Positions 8,664-17,496 of a DNA stretch of 64,000 nucleotides are shown here, in pieces. This DNA comes from Cronobacter muytjensii ATCC 51329 (lineage in GTDB: Bacteria > Pseudomonadota > Gammaproteobacteria > Enterobacterales > Enterobacteriaceae), in the NCBI RefSeq assembly GCF_001277195.1, contig NZ_CP012268.1, forward strand, positions 2,356,001 through 2,420,000, given 5' to 3'. Numbering within the stretch: the first letter of the stretch is position 1; the number at the start of each line of letters is the position of its first letter. A program made the translations under genes and the position numbers. The notes under the pieces were generated by a model that saw only the letters and a list, made by a program, of their open reading frames with translations, was not told the origin of the DNA and did no database searches.

Positions 8664-9089
8664 ATGAGCCGTCTGTCAGAAGTGTTAGACCAAATGACAA
8701 CTGTACTGAATTCGCTGAAGTCTGTGATGGACGCGGAGCAGCAACAGTTATCCGCGGGCAGTCTTAACGGCAGTGCGCTTCAGCGCATCACCGAGGAGAA
8801 AAGCTCGTTGCTGGCCACGCTGGACTACCTTGAACAGCAGCGCCGCAGCGAACAAAAGACGGACCGCGTCGCGCCGCCGGACGTGGCCGCGCGCTGGCAG
8901 ACGATTACTCAGAAAACCCTGCACCTGCGCGATATGAATCTGCATAACGGCTGGTTGCTCGAAGGGCAAATGGCCCGCAACCAGCAGGCTCTGGCGGTGT
9001 TAAAGCCGCTGCAGGAGCCGGCGCTGTATGGCGCTAACGGGCAGACGTCCGCGAATATGCATCGCGGCGGGAAGAAAATCGCCATCTGA
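8664..9089 (+). CDS. flgN: FlgN, export chaperone for FlgK and FlgL
   Basis: FlgN is a cytoplasmic chaperone that escorts the hook-filament junction proteins FlgK and FlgL to the export gate. The 141-residue, helical, glutamine-rich product matches the family in length (138-140) and in the segment LDYLEQQRRSEQ. It starts 3 bp after flgM, so the two are coupled. A strong terminator follows. Confidence 0.94.
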   Translation: MSRLSEVLDQMTTVLNSLKSVMDAEQQQLSAGSLNGSALQRITEEKSSLLATLDYLEQQRRSEQKTDRVAPPDVAARWQTITQKTLHLRDMNLHNGWLLEGQMARNQQALAVLKPLQEPALYGANGQTSANMHRGGKKIAI

Positions 9090-9114
9090 CCGCAAGGCAG
9101 TGGATAATCATACC

Positions 9115-9146
9115 CCTTCTGGCAGGGAAACCTGCCGGAAGGTTTT
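9115..9146 (+). terminator. rho-independent terminator after flgMN
   Basis: An 11-12 bp stem (CTTCTGGCAGG with CCTGCCGGAAG, one wobble pair) around a 4-base loop, followed by TTTT. It lies 26 bp after flgN. Confidence 0.75.
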
Positions 9147-9181
9147 CGCACGTCTGCACTATGCCGCCTGAAAAAAGCCGA

Positions 9182-9216
9182 TAAAAAAACGCGCCGGGCG
9201 ATAAGCGCGGCGCGTT
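9182..9216 (-). terminator. terminator of murJ
   Basis: Read on the minus strand, AACGCGCCG pairs with CGGCGCGTT and is followed by seven T. It lies 15 bp beyond the murJ stop. Confidence 0.75.
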
Positions 9217-9230
9217 GGCGTGTAGCGGGC

Positions 9231-10766
9231 TCAGGCCGTGCGGCGCGCAAAATCGCGAACGCGGAAGCCAAGCAGCGTTAACGTGGCGAAATAGGCGATA
9301 ACGCCCGCCACCACAACAGCCGCGAGACGCAACAGCCGCAGCGGCATCGTGCCCTGCGCCCAGTCCGGCATCAGGTGCATGACACCCAGCAGCGCGGCGG
9401 CCATCACCAGCACCGCGATAACCAGTCGCGCGAGAAACGCGCCCCACCCGGGCTGCGGCTGGAAAATTTTGCGCTTACGTAACTGCCAGTAGAGCAGACT
9501 CGCGTTCAGGCAAGCCGCAAGGCCGATGGAAAGCGCCAGTCCGGCATGTTTCAACGGCCCGATAAACGCCAGGTTCATCAGTTGCGTCATGATAAGCGTC
9601 ACGATGGCTATCTTAACCGGCGTTTTGATGTCCTGGCGCGAATAAAACCCTGGCGCCAGTACCTTCACCACAATCAGCCCCATCAGCCCCACCGAATACG
9701 CCACCAGCGCCTGCTGCGTCATGCTCGCATCGTGACTGGAGAATTTACCGTACTGGAACAGCGACACGGTAAGCGGCTTTGCGAGAATTCCCAGCGCTAC
9801 AGCGCTCGGCAGCGCCAGTAAAAAGCACAGGCGCAGCCCCCAGTCCATCAGACGCGAATATTCGTCATGATTGCCGCTGGCGAAGCTGCGTGACAGCGAC
9901 GGCAGCAGAATGGTGCCGAGCGCGACGCCCAGCACGCCGGACGGGAACTCCATCAGGCGGTCGGCGTAATACATCCAGGAGACCGAGCCGGAGACCAGAA
10001 ATGAGGCGAAAATAGTGTTAATGATGAGCGAGATCTGGCTCACCGATACGCCAAGAATGGCGGGCCCCATCTGCTTCACCACCCGCATTGCGCCCGCGTC
10101 TTTTAAGTTAATGCGCGGCAGCACCAGCATGCCGATTTTCTTCAGGTGCGGCAGTTGATAGACCAGTTGCAGCACGCCGCCGACCGTCACCGCCCAGGCG
10201 AGCGCCAGCACCGGCGGGTTAAAGTACGGCGCGGCAAAGAGCGCAAAGCCTATCATGCTGATATTCAGGAAAGTCGGGGCGAACGCCGGCACCGAAAAGC
10301 GGTTCCAGGTGTTAAGAATGGCGCCCGCGAGGGAGGCCAGCGAAATCAGCAGAATATAAGGAAAGGTAATGCGCAACAGGGATGTGGTGAGCGCGAATTT
10401 ATCCGCCGTATCCGCGAAGCCCGGCGCCGTAACCAGAATCACCCACGGGGCCGCCAGCATACCGGCGATTGTCACAATAAACAGCGCCAGCGTCAGCAGG
10501 CCGGAAACGTAAGCGACAAAGACCCGCGTGGCGTCTTCGCCCTGCTTGCTTTTATATTCGGCGAGGATCGGCACAAACGCCTGCGAAAACGCGCCTTCGG
10601 CAAAGATGCGGCGCAGCAGGTTCGGCAGCTTAAAGGCGACGAAAAAGGCGTCCGTCGCCATACCGGCGCCGAACACCCGCGCCACAATGGCGTCGCGTGC
10701 AAACCCGAGCACGCGGGAAAACATCGTCATTGAGCTGACCGCAGCCAGCGACTTCAGTAAATTCAT
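9231..10766 (-). CDS. murJ: MurJ, lipid II flippase
   Basis: MurJ moves the peptidoglycan precursor lipid II from the inner to the outer face of the cytoplasmic membrane and is essential in E. coli. The 511-residue protein has the usual length and about 14 hydrophobic segments. The N-terminal SRVLGFARDAIVARVFGAG and the FFVAFKLPNLLRRIFAEGAF region, which holds the central-cavity arginines, are conserved. The start ATG is unambiguous. A 115-bp gap with a GC-rich inverted repeat (10789-10812) separates it from yceM. Confidence 0.97.
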   Translation of the reverse strand: MNLLKSLAAVSSMTMFSRVLGFARDAIVARVFGAGMATDAFFVAFKLPNLLRRIFAEGAFSQAFVPILAEYKSKQGEDATRVFVAYVSGLLTLALFIVTIAGMLAAPWVILVTAPGFADTADKFALTTSLLRITFPYILLISLASLAGAILNTWNRFSVPAFAPTFLNISMIGFALFAAPYFNPPVLALAWAVTVGGVLQLVYQLPHLKKIGMLVLPRINLKDAGAMRVVKQMGPAILGVSVSQISLIINTIFASFLVSGSVSWMYYADRLMEFPSGVLGVALGTILLPSLSRSFASGNHDEYSRLMDWGLRLCFLLALPSAVALGILAKPLTVSLFQYGKFSSHDASMTQQALVAYSVGLMGLIVVKVLAPGFYSRQDIKTPVKIAIVTLIMTQLMNLAFIGPLKHAGLALSIGLAACLNASLLYWQLRKRKIFQPQPGWGAFLARLVIAVLVMAAALLGVMHLMPDWAQGTMPLRLLRLAAVVVAGVIAYFATLTLLGFRVRDFARRTA

Positions 10767-10881
10767 TCTTGTTCTTTCCCATAAACACTGACGCCTGCAG
10801 GGCAGGCGTCAGGGGCTTTTCAGCGAAGCGCTTAGTCTACTCGACTGAAAGGGAAATACTACTGGCAGATGCGCGCCGTGG

Positions 10882-11805
10882 TTACTCGCGCATCGCCTCG
10901 CGCCACAACCGTTCCACCACGCGCTGGGCGGTCAGCGCCTGCTCGCCTGCGGTTTCCGGAACCGTCTGATTCTGCACGCAGTGGATGAAATGCCGCGCGC
11001 AGCCCGCGAAGCCGCGCTGCTCCAGCGTGCTCTGCCAGCCGGGCACGGGACGATGCACCACGCCTGCGCCGCGCTCTTCGCGCCAGTCGCGCATGTCGGT
11101 GACGTCAATCAGCGCGCCGTCGGTTACCGCCTGCACCCATTCACGCTGGCTGCCCGCACGACGGTGCATGCTGGTGGTGATGGAAAGATCGCCGCGGCGA
11201 AAATGGTGCTCGGCATACCACATCTCGCCCTGCGCGGTGGTGTGCAGCGCGCCGCTCGCGAGCGTCGCTTCGCCGCCGCCAAGCCACAGGGCGGTATCCA
11301 CCAGATGCAGGTAATCGTCAAGCAGCGTAAAGCGCAGGTCGTGCGGGCCGACGCTGTCGGCGCGGTGTTTGTCCATGCGCAGCGACGAGGCGGCGCCGAG
11401 TGTCGCTTTCAGGTCGCGATACAGCGGCGCGAAACGGCGGTTAAAGCCGACCATCAGCGTCAGATTGCGTTGTTTCGCCTGCGCCACCAGGCGCTCGGCG
11501 TCGGCGAGATGTTCCGCCAGCGGTTTATCCACGCAGACGTGCACGCCCGCGTTTAACAGCTCGCTCACCACTTCATAATGGCTGCTGGTGGCGCTGTGCA
11601 CGAAGACCGCATCGCACTGCGCCGCCAGCGCCTGAAGCGAATCGATATACGGGATACGGTACGCCTCACAGACCGGCAGCGCCCTGGCGCGCGTCGGGGA
11701 GAATGCGCCCGCGAGCGTCCAGTCCGTCGCCTGCGACAGTACCGGCAACCACGCTTTCTGCGCGATGCCGCCAAGCCCCACTACCCCTACGCGTAATTTC
11801 GCCAC
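10882..11805 (-). CDS. yceM: YceM (MviM), Gfo/Idh/MocA-family oxidoreductase
   Basis: The N terminus KLRVGVVGLGGIAQKAWLP is a Rossmann fold with GxGGxA; VCVDKPLAEH is the EKP-like motif of the family, here DKP, followed by a C-terminal GFO_IDH_MocA domain. The 307-residue length matches the E. coli protein, whose substrate is unknown. The start codon is GTG at 11805 with GGGAGAATAATC before it. It lies 2 bp after yceH and upstream of murJ, the order seen in E. coli. Confidence 0.9.
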   Translation of the reverse strand: MAKLRVGVVGLGGIAQKAWLPVLSQATDWTLAGAFSPTRARALPVCEAYRIPYIDSLQALAAQCDAVFVHSATSSHYEVVSELLNAGVHVCVDKPLAEHLADAERLVAQAKQRNLTLMVGFNRRFAPLYRDLKATLGAASSLRMDKHRADSVGPHDLRFTLLDDYLHLVDTALWLGGGEATLASGALHTTAQGEMWYAEHHFRRGDLSITTSMHRRAGSQREWVQAVTDGALIDVTDMRDWREERGAGVVHRPVPGWQSTLEQRGFAGCARHFIHCVQNQTVPETAGEQALTAQRVVERLWREAMRE

Positions 11806-11807
11806 GA

Positions 11808-12461
11808 TTATTCTCCCAGGTGTGCCAACAGTGATTCGAGGCGCTGGCGTAATTCAGCCACCTCAAGCTCCAGCGCCTCGACGCGCGCGGTTAAGGCGTC
11901 GGTATCCGCCGCCGGGGTATCTTCGCTTGTGGCAAACGCCGCAGCATCCGGCTCGCCACAGAACAGATGCATATAGCGGCTCTCGCGCTTGCCCGGCTCG
12001 CGCGCAAGACGCGTCACAAACGGGCCATCCTCGCGGCTCGCCAGCGTCTCCAGCGCGCCTTCAAGCGCCGCTGTGTCGCTGAACTCATGCATTCTCGAAG
12101 CCCGGCTGCGCAGCTCGCCCGGCGTCTGTGCGCCGCGCAGCAACAGCGTGGTGACAATCGCCACTTCAGCAGGCGAGAATTTCAGATCGCCAAATTCCGA
12201 GTTGCAAAAGCGCTGCTCATATTTGGTGACCCGGTTGCCAAAACCGCTGACGGTGCGCAGATAGTGCCGCTTCACCAGATTATCGAGCGTCTCCTGCACC
12301 TGCGCTTCGCTCAGGTTCATTACCGGCTCGCGGTTAGTTTTCTGGTTGCAGGCGGTTACCACGCCGTTGACCGAGAGCGGGTATTGCTCCGGCGTCGTGA
12401 CCTGTTTTTCGAGCATGCAGCCGATGACGCGCGCTTCCAGCGCGCTGAACTGATGTTTCAT
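11808..12461 (-). CDS. yceH: YceH, DUF480 winged-helix protein
   Basis: A 217-residue cytoplasmic protein of the YceH/DUF480 family, which folds as two winged-helix domains; function is not established. The sequence LEARVIGCMLEKQVTTPEQYP is the typical opening (shown here by core CMLEKQVTTPEQYP). The last 30 residues form a leucine/glutamate coiled-coil-like tail. The ATG at 12461 is preceded by GAGGAGAAAACC; the frame is open to 12494 but without support. It sits 10 bp after rimJ. Confidence 0.92.
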   Translation of the reverse strand: MKHQFSALEARVIGCMLEKQVTTPEQYPLSVNGVVTACNQKTNREPVMNLSEAQVQETLDNLVKRHYLRTVSGFGNRVTKYEQRFCNSEFGDLKFSPAEVAIVTTLLLRGAQTPGELRSRASRMHEFSDTAALEGALETLASREDGPFVTRLAREPGKRESRYMHLFCGEPDAAAFATSEDTPAADTDALTARVEALELEVAELRQRLESLLAHLGE

Positions 12462-12471
12462 GGTTTTCTCC

Positions 12472-13056
12472 TCAGCGCCCCGGCGTCCATTCACGCGCGG
12501 TCAGCGCGGTCAGCACGTGGTCGCGCCAGACGCCGTCAATCAGTAAGTAATCTTTGGCATAGCCTTCTTTTTCAAAGCCGAGGCGCGCCAGCAGGTCGCC
12601 GCTGCGCTGGTTATGCGGCATATAATTGGCCATGATGCGATGCATATGCTGGCTGCGCTGCATATAGCGAATGGCGCTGGTAAGCGCTTCAAACATCATG
12701 CCCTGCCCCTGCCACTTTTCGCCCAGCGAATAACCGAGATAACAGGCGTGGAATGAGCCGCGCACCACGTTGGAAAAATTCGCGACGCCGCGGATTTCGT
12801 TTTCGTCCGGGTCGAGCAGCGCGAAATAAAAGGCGCTGCCCTGCTTGTGAAGTTCGTTGATCATGCCAAGCCGCGCCTGCCAGCCAGAGGAGTAGCAGTG
12901 GCTTTCATCGCGAACAGGCTCCCAGGGTTTCAGGAACTGGCGATTTTCGGCGTAGTAATCCGCCAGCCGCCACGCGTCGCGATCGTGCACCAGCCGCACC
13001 ACCAGGCGATCCGTCGTTAATCTTACTTTCGGCACGTTACTTCGGTAGCCAAACAT
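12472..13056 (-). CDS. rimJ: RimJ, ribosomal protein S5 alanine N-acetyltransferase
   Basis: RimJ acetylates the N-terminal alanine of ribosomal protein S5. The 194-residue GNAT-fold protein matches the family in length. GEKWQGQGMMFEAL is the acetyl-CoA binding motif A, and MPHNQRSGDLLARLGFEKEG is the motif B region. It heads the rimJ-yceH-yceM run on the minus strand and diverges from mdtH. Confidence 0.95.
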   Translation of the reverse strand: MFGYRSNVPKVRLTTDRLVVRLVHDRDAWRLADYYAENRQFLKPWEPVRDESHCYSSGWQARLGMINELHKQGSAFYFALLDPDENEIRGVANFSNVVRGSFHACYLGYSLGEKWQGQGMMFEALTSAIRYMQRSQHMHRIMANYMPHNQRSGDLLARLGFEKEGYAKDYLLIDGVWRDHVLTALTAREWTPGR

Positions 13057-13321
13057 CGATACCCTGCTCCTTTCTCGGCATTATTCCTGATTCCTGCCCC
13101 GGACAGCGCGCCATCGCGGGCCTTACGTTTTACTATAACCGCGGTAAACAAAACAGTGAAAACAGCAACCTGCCATTCTTTGACGTGCCGCGCGGCATAA
13201 CGATGAATTTCATGAATCAATCATAGCGATCGATAAAAAAATATTGTCGCTCAAAACACCGCCAACGGACGCGCCAGGCCGTAAGATAGTCTGTCTCTTC
13301 GCTTTTTTCCCTGGAGGGGAA

Positions 13322-14530
13322 ATGTCCAGCGTGTCGCAGGCAAGAAGCCTGGGTAAATATTTCCTGTTAATTGACAATATGCTCGTAGTGTTGGGCTTTT
13401 TTGTCGTCTTTCCGCTGATCTCTATCCGCTTTGTCGACAACCTCGGCTGGGCCGCGCTGATGGTGGGCATCGCGCTCGGTCTGCGCCAGCTTGTGCAACA
13501 GGGGCTCGGTATTTTCGGCGGCGCTATCGCCGATCGTCTGGGCGCGCGGCCGATGATTGTCACCGGCATGCTGCTGCGCGCGGCAGGTTTCGCGACGATG
13601 GCTATCGCCCACGAGCCGTGGGTGCTTTGGGTCTCCTGTGTGCTGTCAGGGCTTGGCGGCACGCTCTTCGACCCGCCGCGCTCGGCGCTGGTCGTGAAGC
13701 TGGTACGCCCGCAGGAGCGGGGCCGCTTTTTCTCCCTGCTGATGATGCAGGACAGCGCCGGCGCCGTGACGGGCGCGCTTATCGGCAGTTGGCTGCTGCA
13801 ATATGATTTCCGCCTGGTGTGCGGCGTAGGCGCGCTGCTGTTTGTGGTTTGCGCCGCGTTTAACGCCTGGCTGCTCCCGGACTGGAAGCTCTCTACCGTA
13901 CGCACGCCGCTGCGCGAAGGCATGGGCCGGGTGCTGCGCGACAAACGCTTCGTCACCTATGTGCTGACGCTGACCGGCTACTACATGCTGGCGGTACAGG
14001 TGATGCTGATGCTGCCGGTTATGGTCAACGATATCGCAGGCGAACCGGCGGCGGTGAAATGGATGTACGCCATTGAAGCCGTGCTGTCGTTGACGCTGCT
14101 CTACCCGCTGGCGCGCTGGAGCGAAAAGCGCTTTCGCCTGGAGCAGCGGCTGATGGCCGGGCTGCTGGTGATGACGCTAAGCCTGGTGCCAATCGGCCTT
14201 GCAGACAACCTGCAACAACTCTTTACCCTTATCTGCCTCTTTTATCTCGGCTCGATTATCGCCGAACCGGCGCGTGAAACCCTGAGCGCGTCGCTGGCGG
14301 ACGCCCGCGCGCGCGGCAGCTATATGGGCTTTAGCCGTCTTGGGCTCGCCTTTGGCGGCGCGCTCGGCTACGCAGGCGGCGGCTGGCTGTTTGACGCTGG
14401 CCGCGCGCTCAACACGCCAGAATTGCCCTGGGCTATGCTCGGCATTATCGGCCTCGGCACGTTTATGATGCTCTGGTGGCAGTTCAGCCAGAAACGCCTG
14501 ACAACGGGGCTGCTGGAGCCGGAAGCCTGA
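13322..14530 (+). CDS. mdtH: MdtH, major facilitator superfamily efflux transporter
   Basis: A 402-residue, 12-helix inner-membrane drug:H+ antiporter of the DHA1 class; in E. coli its overexpression gives resistance to some quinolones. GGAIADRLGARPMIVTG is the loop 2-3 motif of the superfamily. The chosen ATG (13322) follows CTGGAGGGGA and gives exactly the E. coli length; the frame stays open to 13244. It stands alone between divergent rimJ and a terminator. Confidence 0.95.
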   Translation: MSSVSQARSLGKYFLLIDNMLVVLGFFVVFPLISIRFVDNLGWAALMVGIALGLRQLVQQGLGIFGGAIADRLGARPMIVTGMLLRAAGFATMAIAHEPWVLWVSCVLSGLGGTLFDPPRSALVVKLVRPQERGRFFSLLMMQDSAGAVTGALIGSWLLQYDFRLVCGVGALLFVVCAAFNAWLLPDWKLSTVRTPLREGMGRVLRDKRFVTYVLTLTGYYMLAVQVMLMLPVMVNDIAGEPAAVKWMYAIEAVLSLTLLYPLARWSEKRFRLEQRLMAGLLVMTLSLVPIGLADNLQQLFTLICLFYLGSIIAEPARETLSASLADARARGSYMGFSRLGLAFGGALGYAGGGWLFDAGRALNTPELPWAMLGIIGLGTFMMLWWQFSQKRLTTGLLEPEA

Positions 14531-14532
14531 TG

Positions 14533-14562
14533 CGCGGGGGGCGATTTGCTCCCCTGCGTTTT
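14533..14562 (+). terminator. terminator after mdtH
   Basis: CGCGGGGGG pairs with CTCCCCTGCG (two G-T pairs) and is followed by TTTT. Confidence 0.5.
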
Positions 14563-14606
14563 CTCCACCATACTGAAAAATCAGTAACCTGAGCAGGAGG
14601 AGAAAC

Positions 14607-15254
14607 GTGAAGTTATATATTTACGATCACTGTCCGTTCTGTGTGAAAGCGCGCATGATTTTCGGGCTCAAGAACCTTCCGGTGGAGCTTATCGTGATGT
14701 CCAGCGATGACGAAGCCACTCCCACCCGCATGATTGGCCAGAAAATGGCCCCGATTCTGCAAAAAGACGACAGTCGCTACCTGCCGGAAAGTATGGACAT
14801 CGTTCATTACGTCGATAACCTTGACGGCAAACCGCTGCTGACCGGCAAGCGTAACCCGGCGATCGAGGAGTGGCTGCGCCGCGTCAATGGCTATGTTAAC
14901 CGCCTGCTGCTGCCGCGTTTCGCCAAAGCCGCGTTTGATGAATTCGCCACGCCGGAAGCGCGCCGTTACTTTACCGAGAAAAAAGAGGCGGCGATTGGCT
15001 CGTTTGAGGACCATATGGCGCACTCTGCGGGGCTTATCAAAAATATCAGCGACGACCTGCGCGCGCTCGATAAGCTTATCGTCCAGCCAAACGCCGTGAA
15101 CGGCGAGCTTTCCGAAGATGACATACACCTCTTCCCGGTGCTGCGTAACCTGACGCTGGTGGCGGGCGTCAACTACCCTACCCGCGTTGCCGATTACCGC
15201 GACAACATGGCCAAGCAGACGCAAATTAATCTGCTCTCCTCAATGGCTATCTGA
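14607..15254 (+). CDS. grxB: GrxB, glutaredoxin 2
   Basis: A 215-residue glutaredoxin of the GST-like type that uses glutathione to reduce disulfides in the cytosol. The active site CPFC is at residues 9-12, within YIYDHCPFCVKARM, followed by a thioredoxin-fold domain and an all-helical C-terminal GST-like domain. Length equals E. coli Grx2. An AGCAGGAGGAGAAAC ribosome site precedes the ATG. A terminator follows, so it is monocistronic. Confidence 0.97.
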   Translation: MKLYIYDHCPFCVKARMIFGLKNLPVELIVMSSDDEATPTRMIGQKMAPILQKDDSRYLPESMDIVHYVDNLDGKPLLTGKRNPAIEEWLRRVNGYVNRLLLPRFAKAAFDEFATPEARRYFTEKKEAAIGSFEDHMAHSAGLIKNISDDLRALDKLIVQPNAVNGELSEDDIHLFPVLRNLTLVAGVNYPTRVADYRDNMAKQTQINLLSSMAI

Positions 15255-15259
15255 CCTGC

Positions 15260-15285
15260 ACGCCGGTGGCTCCCACCGGCGTTTT
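15260..15285 (+). terminator. terminator after grxB
   Basis: ACGCCGGTGG pairs perfectly with CCACCGGCGT around a 3-base loop and is followed by TTTT. Confidence 0.85.
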
Positions 15286-15372
15286 AAGCCGAATCCGCTT
15301 TTGCCGCTTCCACTGGCGGGGCATCCTGCTTTGTGTCAGGATCGCCCGACAGCACCAGAACGAGGGAAGCTC

Positions 15373-15933
15373 ATGAAAAAAATGTTAGTCGCCGCAGCGC
15401 TTATCGTCAGCGGCTTGCTGGTGGGATGTAACCAGCTCACGCAGTACACCGTCACCGAACAGGACATCAACCAGGCGCTGCAAAAGCGGAATAACTACGC
15501 GAAAGATATCGGCCTGCCGGGCGTCGCGGACGCGCATATCGTTTTAACCAATCTCAGCAGCGCGATCGGCCGCGAAGAGCCCAATAAAGTCACGCTGACT
15601 GGCGATGCGAGCCTCGATATGAGGTCGCTGTTCGGCAACCAGAAAGCGCTGGTGAAGCTGAAGCTCAAGGCGTTGCCCTCATTCGATAAAGACAAGGGCG
15701 CGATTTATCTGCGTGAAATGGAGATTGTCGACAGCAGCGTGACGCCGGACAAAATGGCGCCGGTGCTCGAAACCCTGATGCCGTATCTGAATAAGTCGCT
15801 GCGCAGCTACTTCGAACAGCGTCCGGCGTATGTGTTGAGCGAAGATCGCACCAACGGCGAGGCGCTGGCGAAAAAATTCGCCAAAGGGCTGGAGGTGAAA
15901 CCCGGCGAAATCGTCATTCCGTTTACCGATTAA
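15373..15933 (+). CDS. yceB: YceB, DUF1439 lipoprotein
   Basis: A 186-residue lipoprotein, the same length as E. coli YceB; function unknown. The signal peptide ends in the lipobox LLVGC (acylated cysteine near residue 20) and the residue after it is Asn, so outer-membrane sorting is expected. The body is a DUF1439 tubular lipid-binding-like domain. The ATG at 15373 follows CGAGGGAAGCTC. The gene has its own terminator. Confidence 0.92.
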   Translation: MKKMLVAAALIVSGLLVGCNQLTQYTVTEQDINQALQKRNNYAKDIGLPGVADAHIVLTNLSSAIGREEPNKVTLTGDASLDMRSLFGNQKALVKLKLKALPSFDKDKGAIYLREMEIVDSSVTPDKMAPVLETLMPYLNKSLRSYFEQRPAYVLSEDRTNGEALAKKFAKGLEVKPGEIVIPFTD

Positions 15934-15965
15934 AAAATTCCGGGGGCGCGATGCCCCCGAATTTT
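15934..15965. terminator. bidirectional terminator after yceB
   Basis: GGGGGC, 5 bases, GCCCCC, extended by AAAATTC and GAATTTT flanks. It overlaps the yceB stop region. Confidence 0.8.
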
Positions 15966-15981
15966 CATGAAAAGGATGCAA

Positions 15982-15997
15982 AGGAAAACGTTTACGC
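15982..15997. promoter_or_regulatory. PurR operator of pyrC
   Basis: AGGAAAACGTTTACGC contains the AAACGTTT core of the PurR box (consensus ACGCAAACGTTTTCGT, here read in reverse). It lies just upstream of the likely -10 hexamer TATCCT (15999-16004), where PurR represses E. coli pyrC. Confidence 0.75.
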
Positions 15998-15998
15998 T

Positions 15999-16052
15999 TA
16001 TCCTTAGTGCCCGGCATAAAACCAGCCATTACTGACTGTTTCCTCAAGCCGG
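15999..16052 (+). promoter_or_regulatory. pyrC leader with CTP/GTP start-site switch
   Basis: The -10 TATCCT is followed by TAGTGCCCGGC. Positions 7 and 9 after the -10 are C (16011) and G (16013), as in E. coli pyrC. CCGGC at 16011-16015 is complementary to GCCGG at 16048-16052, which covers the ribosome site GGAG. In E. coli, high CTP favours starting at the C and the hairpin then hides the ribosome site, while low CTP favours the G and leaves it open. The same logic is readable here. Confidence 0.75.
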
Positions 16053-16060
16053 AGCCTTCC

Positions 16061-17107
16061 ATGACTGCACAACCCCAGGTTTTAAAAATCCGCCGCCCCG
16101 ACGACTGGCATGTTCATCTGCGCGATGGCGACATGCTGAAAACCGTCGTGCCTTACACCAGCGAAACATACGGGCGCGCTATCGTCATGCCAAACCTGGC
16201 GCCGCCGGTCACCACTGTGGAAGCCGCTATCGCCTACCGCCAGCGCATCCTTGACGCCGTACCCGACACCCACACCTTCGAACCGTTAATGACCTGCTAC
16301 CTGACCGACACGCTGGACGCGGACGAACTGGAGCGCGGCTTTAACGAAGGCGTTTTTACCGCCGCCAAACTTTATCCGGCTAACGCCACCACTAACTCCA
16401 GCCACGGCGTCACCAGCGTGGATAACATCATGACGGTGCTGGAGCGCATGGAAAAGCTCGGCATGCCGCTGCTGGTGCATGGCGAAGTGACCCACAGCGA
16501 CATCGATATCTTCGATCGCGAAGCGCGGTTTATTGAGACAGTGATGGAGCCGCTCAGACAGCGCCTGACGGGGCTTAAAGTCGTGTTTGAACATATCACC
16601 ACCAAAGACGCCGCTGACTACGTGCGTGAAGGCAACGAGCGTCTGGGCGCGACCATTACGCCGCAGCACCTGATGTTCAACCGCAACCATATGCTCGCAG
16701 GCGGTATTCGCCCGCACCTCTATTGTCTGCCTGTCCTTAAGCGTAACGTGCATCAGCAGGCGCTGCGCGAGCTGGTAGCGAGCGGCTGCGAGCGTGTGTT
16801 CCTCGGTACTGACTCTGCCCCCCATGCGCGTCATCGTAAAGAGGCGAGCTGCGGCTGCGCGGGCTGTTTTAACGCGCCCTCCGCACTCGGTGCCTACGCT
16901 ACGGTCTTTGAAGAGATGAACGCGCTGGCGCACTTTGAAGCCTTCGCCTCGCTCAACGGCCCGCGCTTTTACGGTCTGCCGGTAAATGACGGCACCGTCG
17001 AGCTGGTGCGTGAAGCGAGCGTCATGCCAGAAACCATTGAAATCGCAGGCGACACGCTGGTGCCGTTCCTTGCGGGCGAAGCGGTTCGCTGGACGGTAAA
17101 AGGCTAA
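16061..17107 (+). CDS. pyrC: PyrC, dihydroorotase
   Basis: PyrC catalyses the reversible cyclisation of carbamoyl-aspartate to dihydroorotate, the third step of pyrimidine synthesis. The 348-residue type II enzyme equals the E. coli length. Zinc ligands are visible in DDWHVHLRDGD (His-x-His), KLYPA (the carbamylated lysine), LVHGEVT, VFEHITT and LGTDSAPHARHRKE. The start at 16061 follows GGAG; an upstream in-frame ATG at 16007 lies in the regulatory leader. Confidence 0.97.
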   Translation: MTAQPQVLKIRRPDDWHVHLRDGDMLKTVVPYTSETYGRAIVMPNLAPPVTTVEAAIAYRQRILDAVPDTHTFEPLMTCYLTDTLDADELERGFNEGVFTAAKLYPANATTNSSHGVTSVDNIMTVLERMEKLGMPLLVHGEVTHSDIDIFDREARFIETVMEPLRQRLTGLKVVFEHITTKDAADYVREGNERLGATITPQHLMFNRNHMLAGGIRPHLYCLPVLKRNVHQQALRELVASGCERVFLGTDSAPHARHRKEASCGCAGCFNAPSALGAYATVFEEMNALAHFEAFASLNGPRFYGLPVNDGTVELVREASVMPETIEIAGDTLVPFLAGEAVRWTVKG

Positions 17108-17154
17108 AGCCTGCAAAAAAATCACGGCCCCCTGTTGCATGCCTCATCTTTAAA

Positions 17155-17170
17155 CTGTATATATATACAG
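17155..17170. promoter_or_regulatory. LexA box of dinI
   Basis: CTGT, ATATATAT, ACAG: a perfect 16-bp SOS box with an uninterrupted alternating AT spacer, 22 bp before the dinI start. The flanking T-A pairs extend the palindrome. Confidence 0.93.
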
Positions 17171-17191
17171 TATGATTAACAGGGGGTTGTT

Positions 17192-17437
17192 ATGCGTATT
17201 GAAGTGACTATCGCCAAAACCACGCCGTTACCGCCAGGCGCTATCGACGCGCTGGCCAGCGAGCTATCCCGCCGTATTGAAAGCCATTTTCCGGAAATGC
17301 CGAACCACGTGAGCGTGCGCTATGCCGCTGCGAATCAGTTGTCGGTACTGGGTGGCGCGAAAGAAGATAAAGATCGCATCAGCGAAATTCTCCAGGAAAC
17401 CTGGGAGAGCGCTGACGACTGGTTTTCTGCTGATTAA
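17192..17437 (+). CDS. dinI: DinI, DNA damage-inducible RecA modulator
   Basis: DinI binds RecA filaments and tunes LexA and UmuD cleavage during the SOS response. The 81 residues match the E. coli length and show the conserved C-terminal acidic helix ETWESADDWF. The GGGGGTTGTT ribosome site lies just downstream of a perfect LexA box. It stands alone between pyrC and a strong terminator. Confidence 0.96.
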   Translation: MRIEVTIAKTTPLPPGAIDALASELSRRIESHFPEMPNHVSVRYAAANQLSVLGGAKEDKDRISEILQETWESADDWFSAD

Positions 17438-17471
17438 CCCTCGTATCCCTCTTCTCTATGGTGTCAGTTTT

Positions 17472-17496
17472 CCGGGCTTCGCCGCCCGGTTTTTTT
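17472..17496 (+). terminator. terminator after dinI
   Basis: CCGGGC, 6 bases, GCCCGG, then seven T. Confidence 0.88.
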
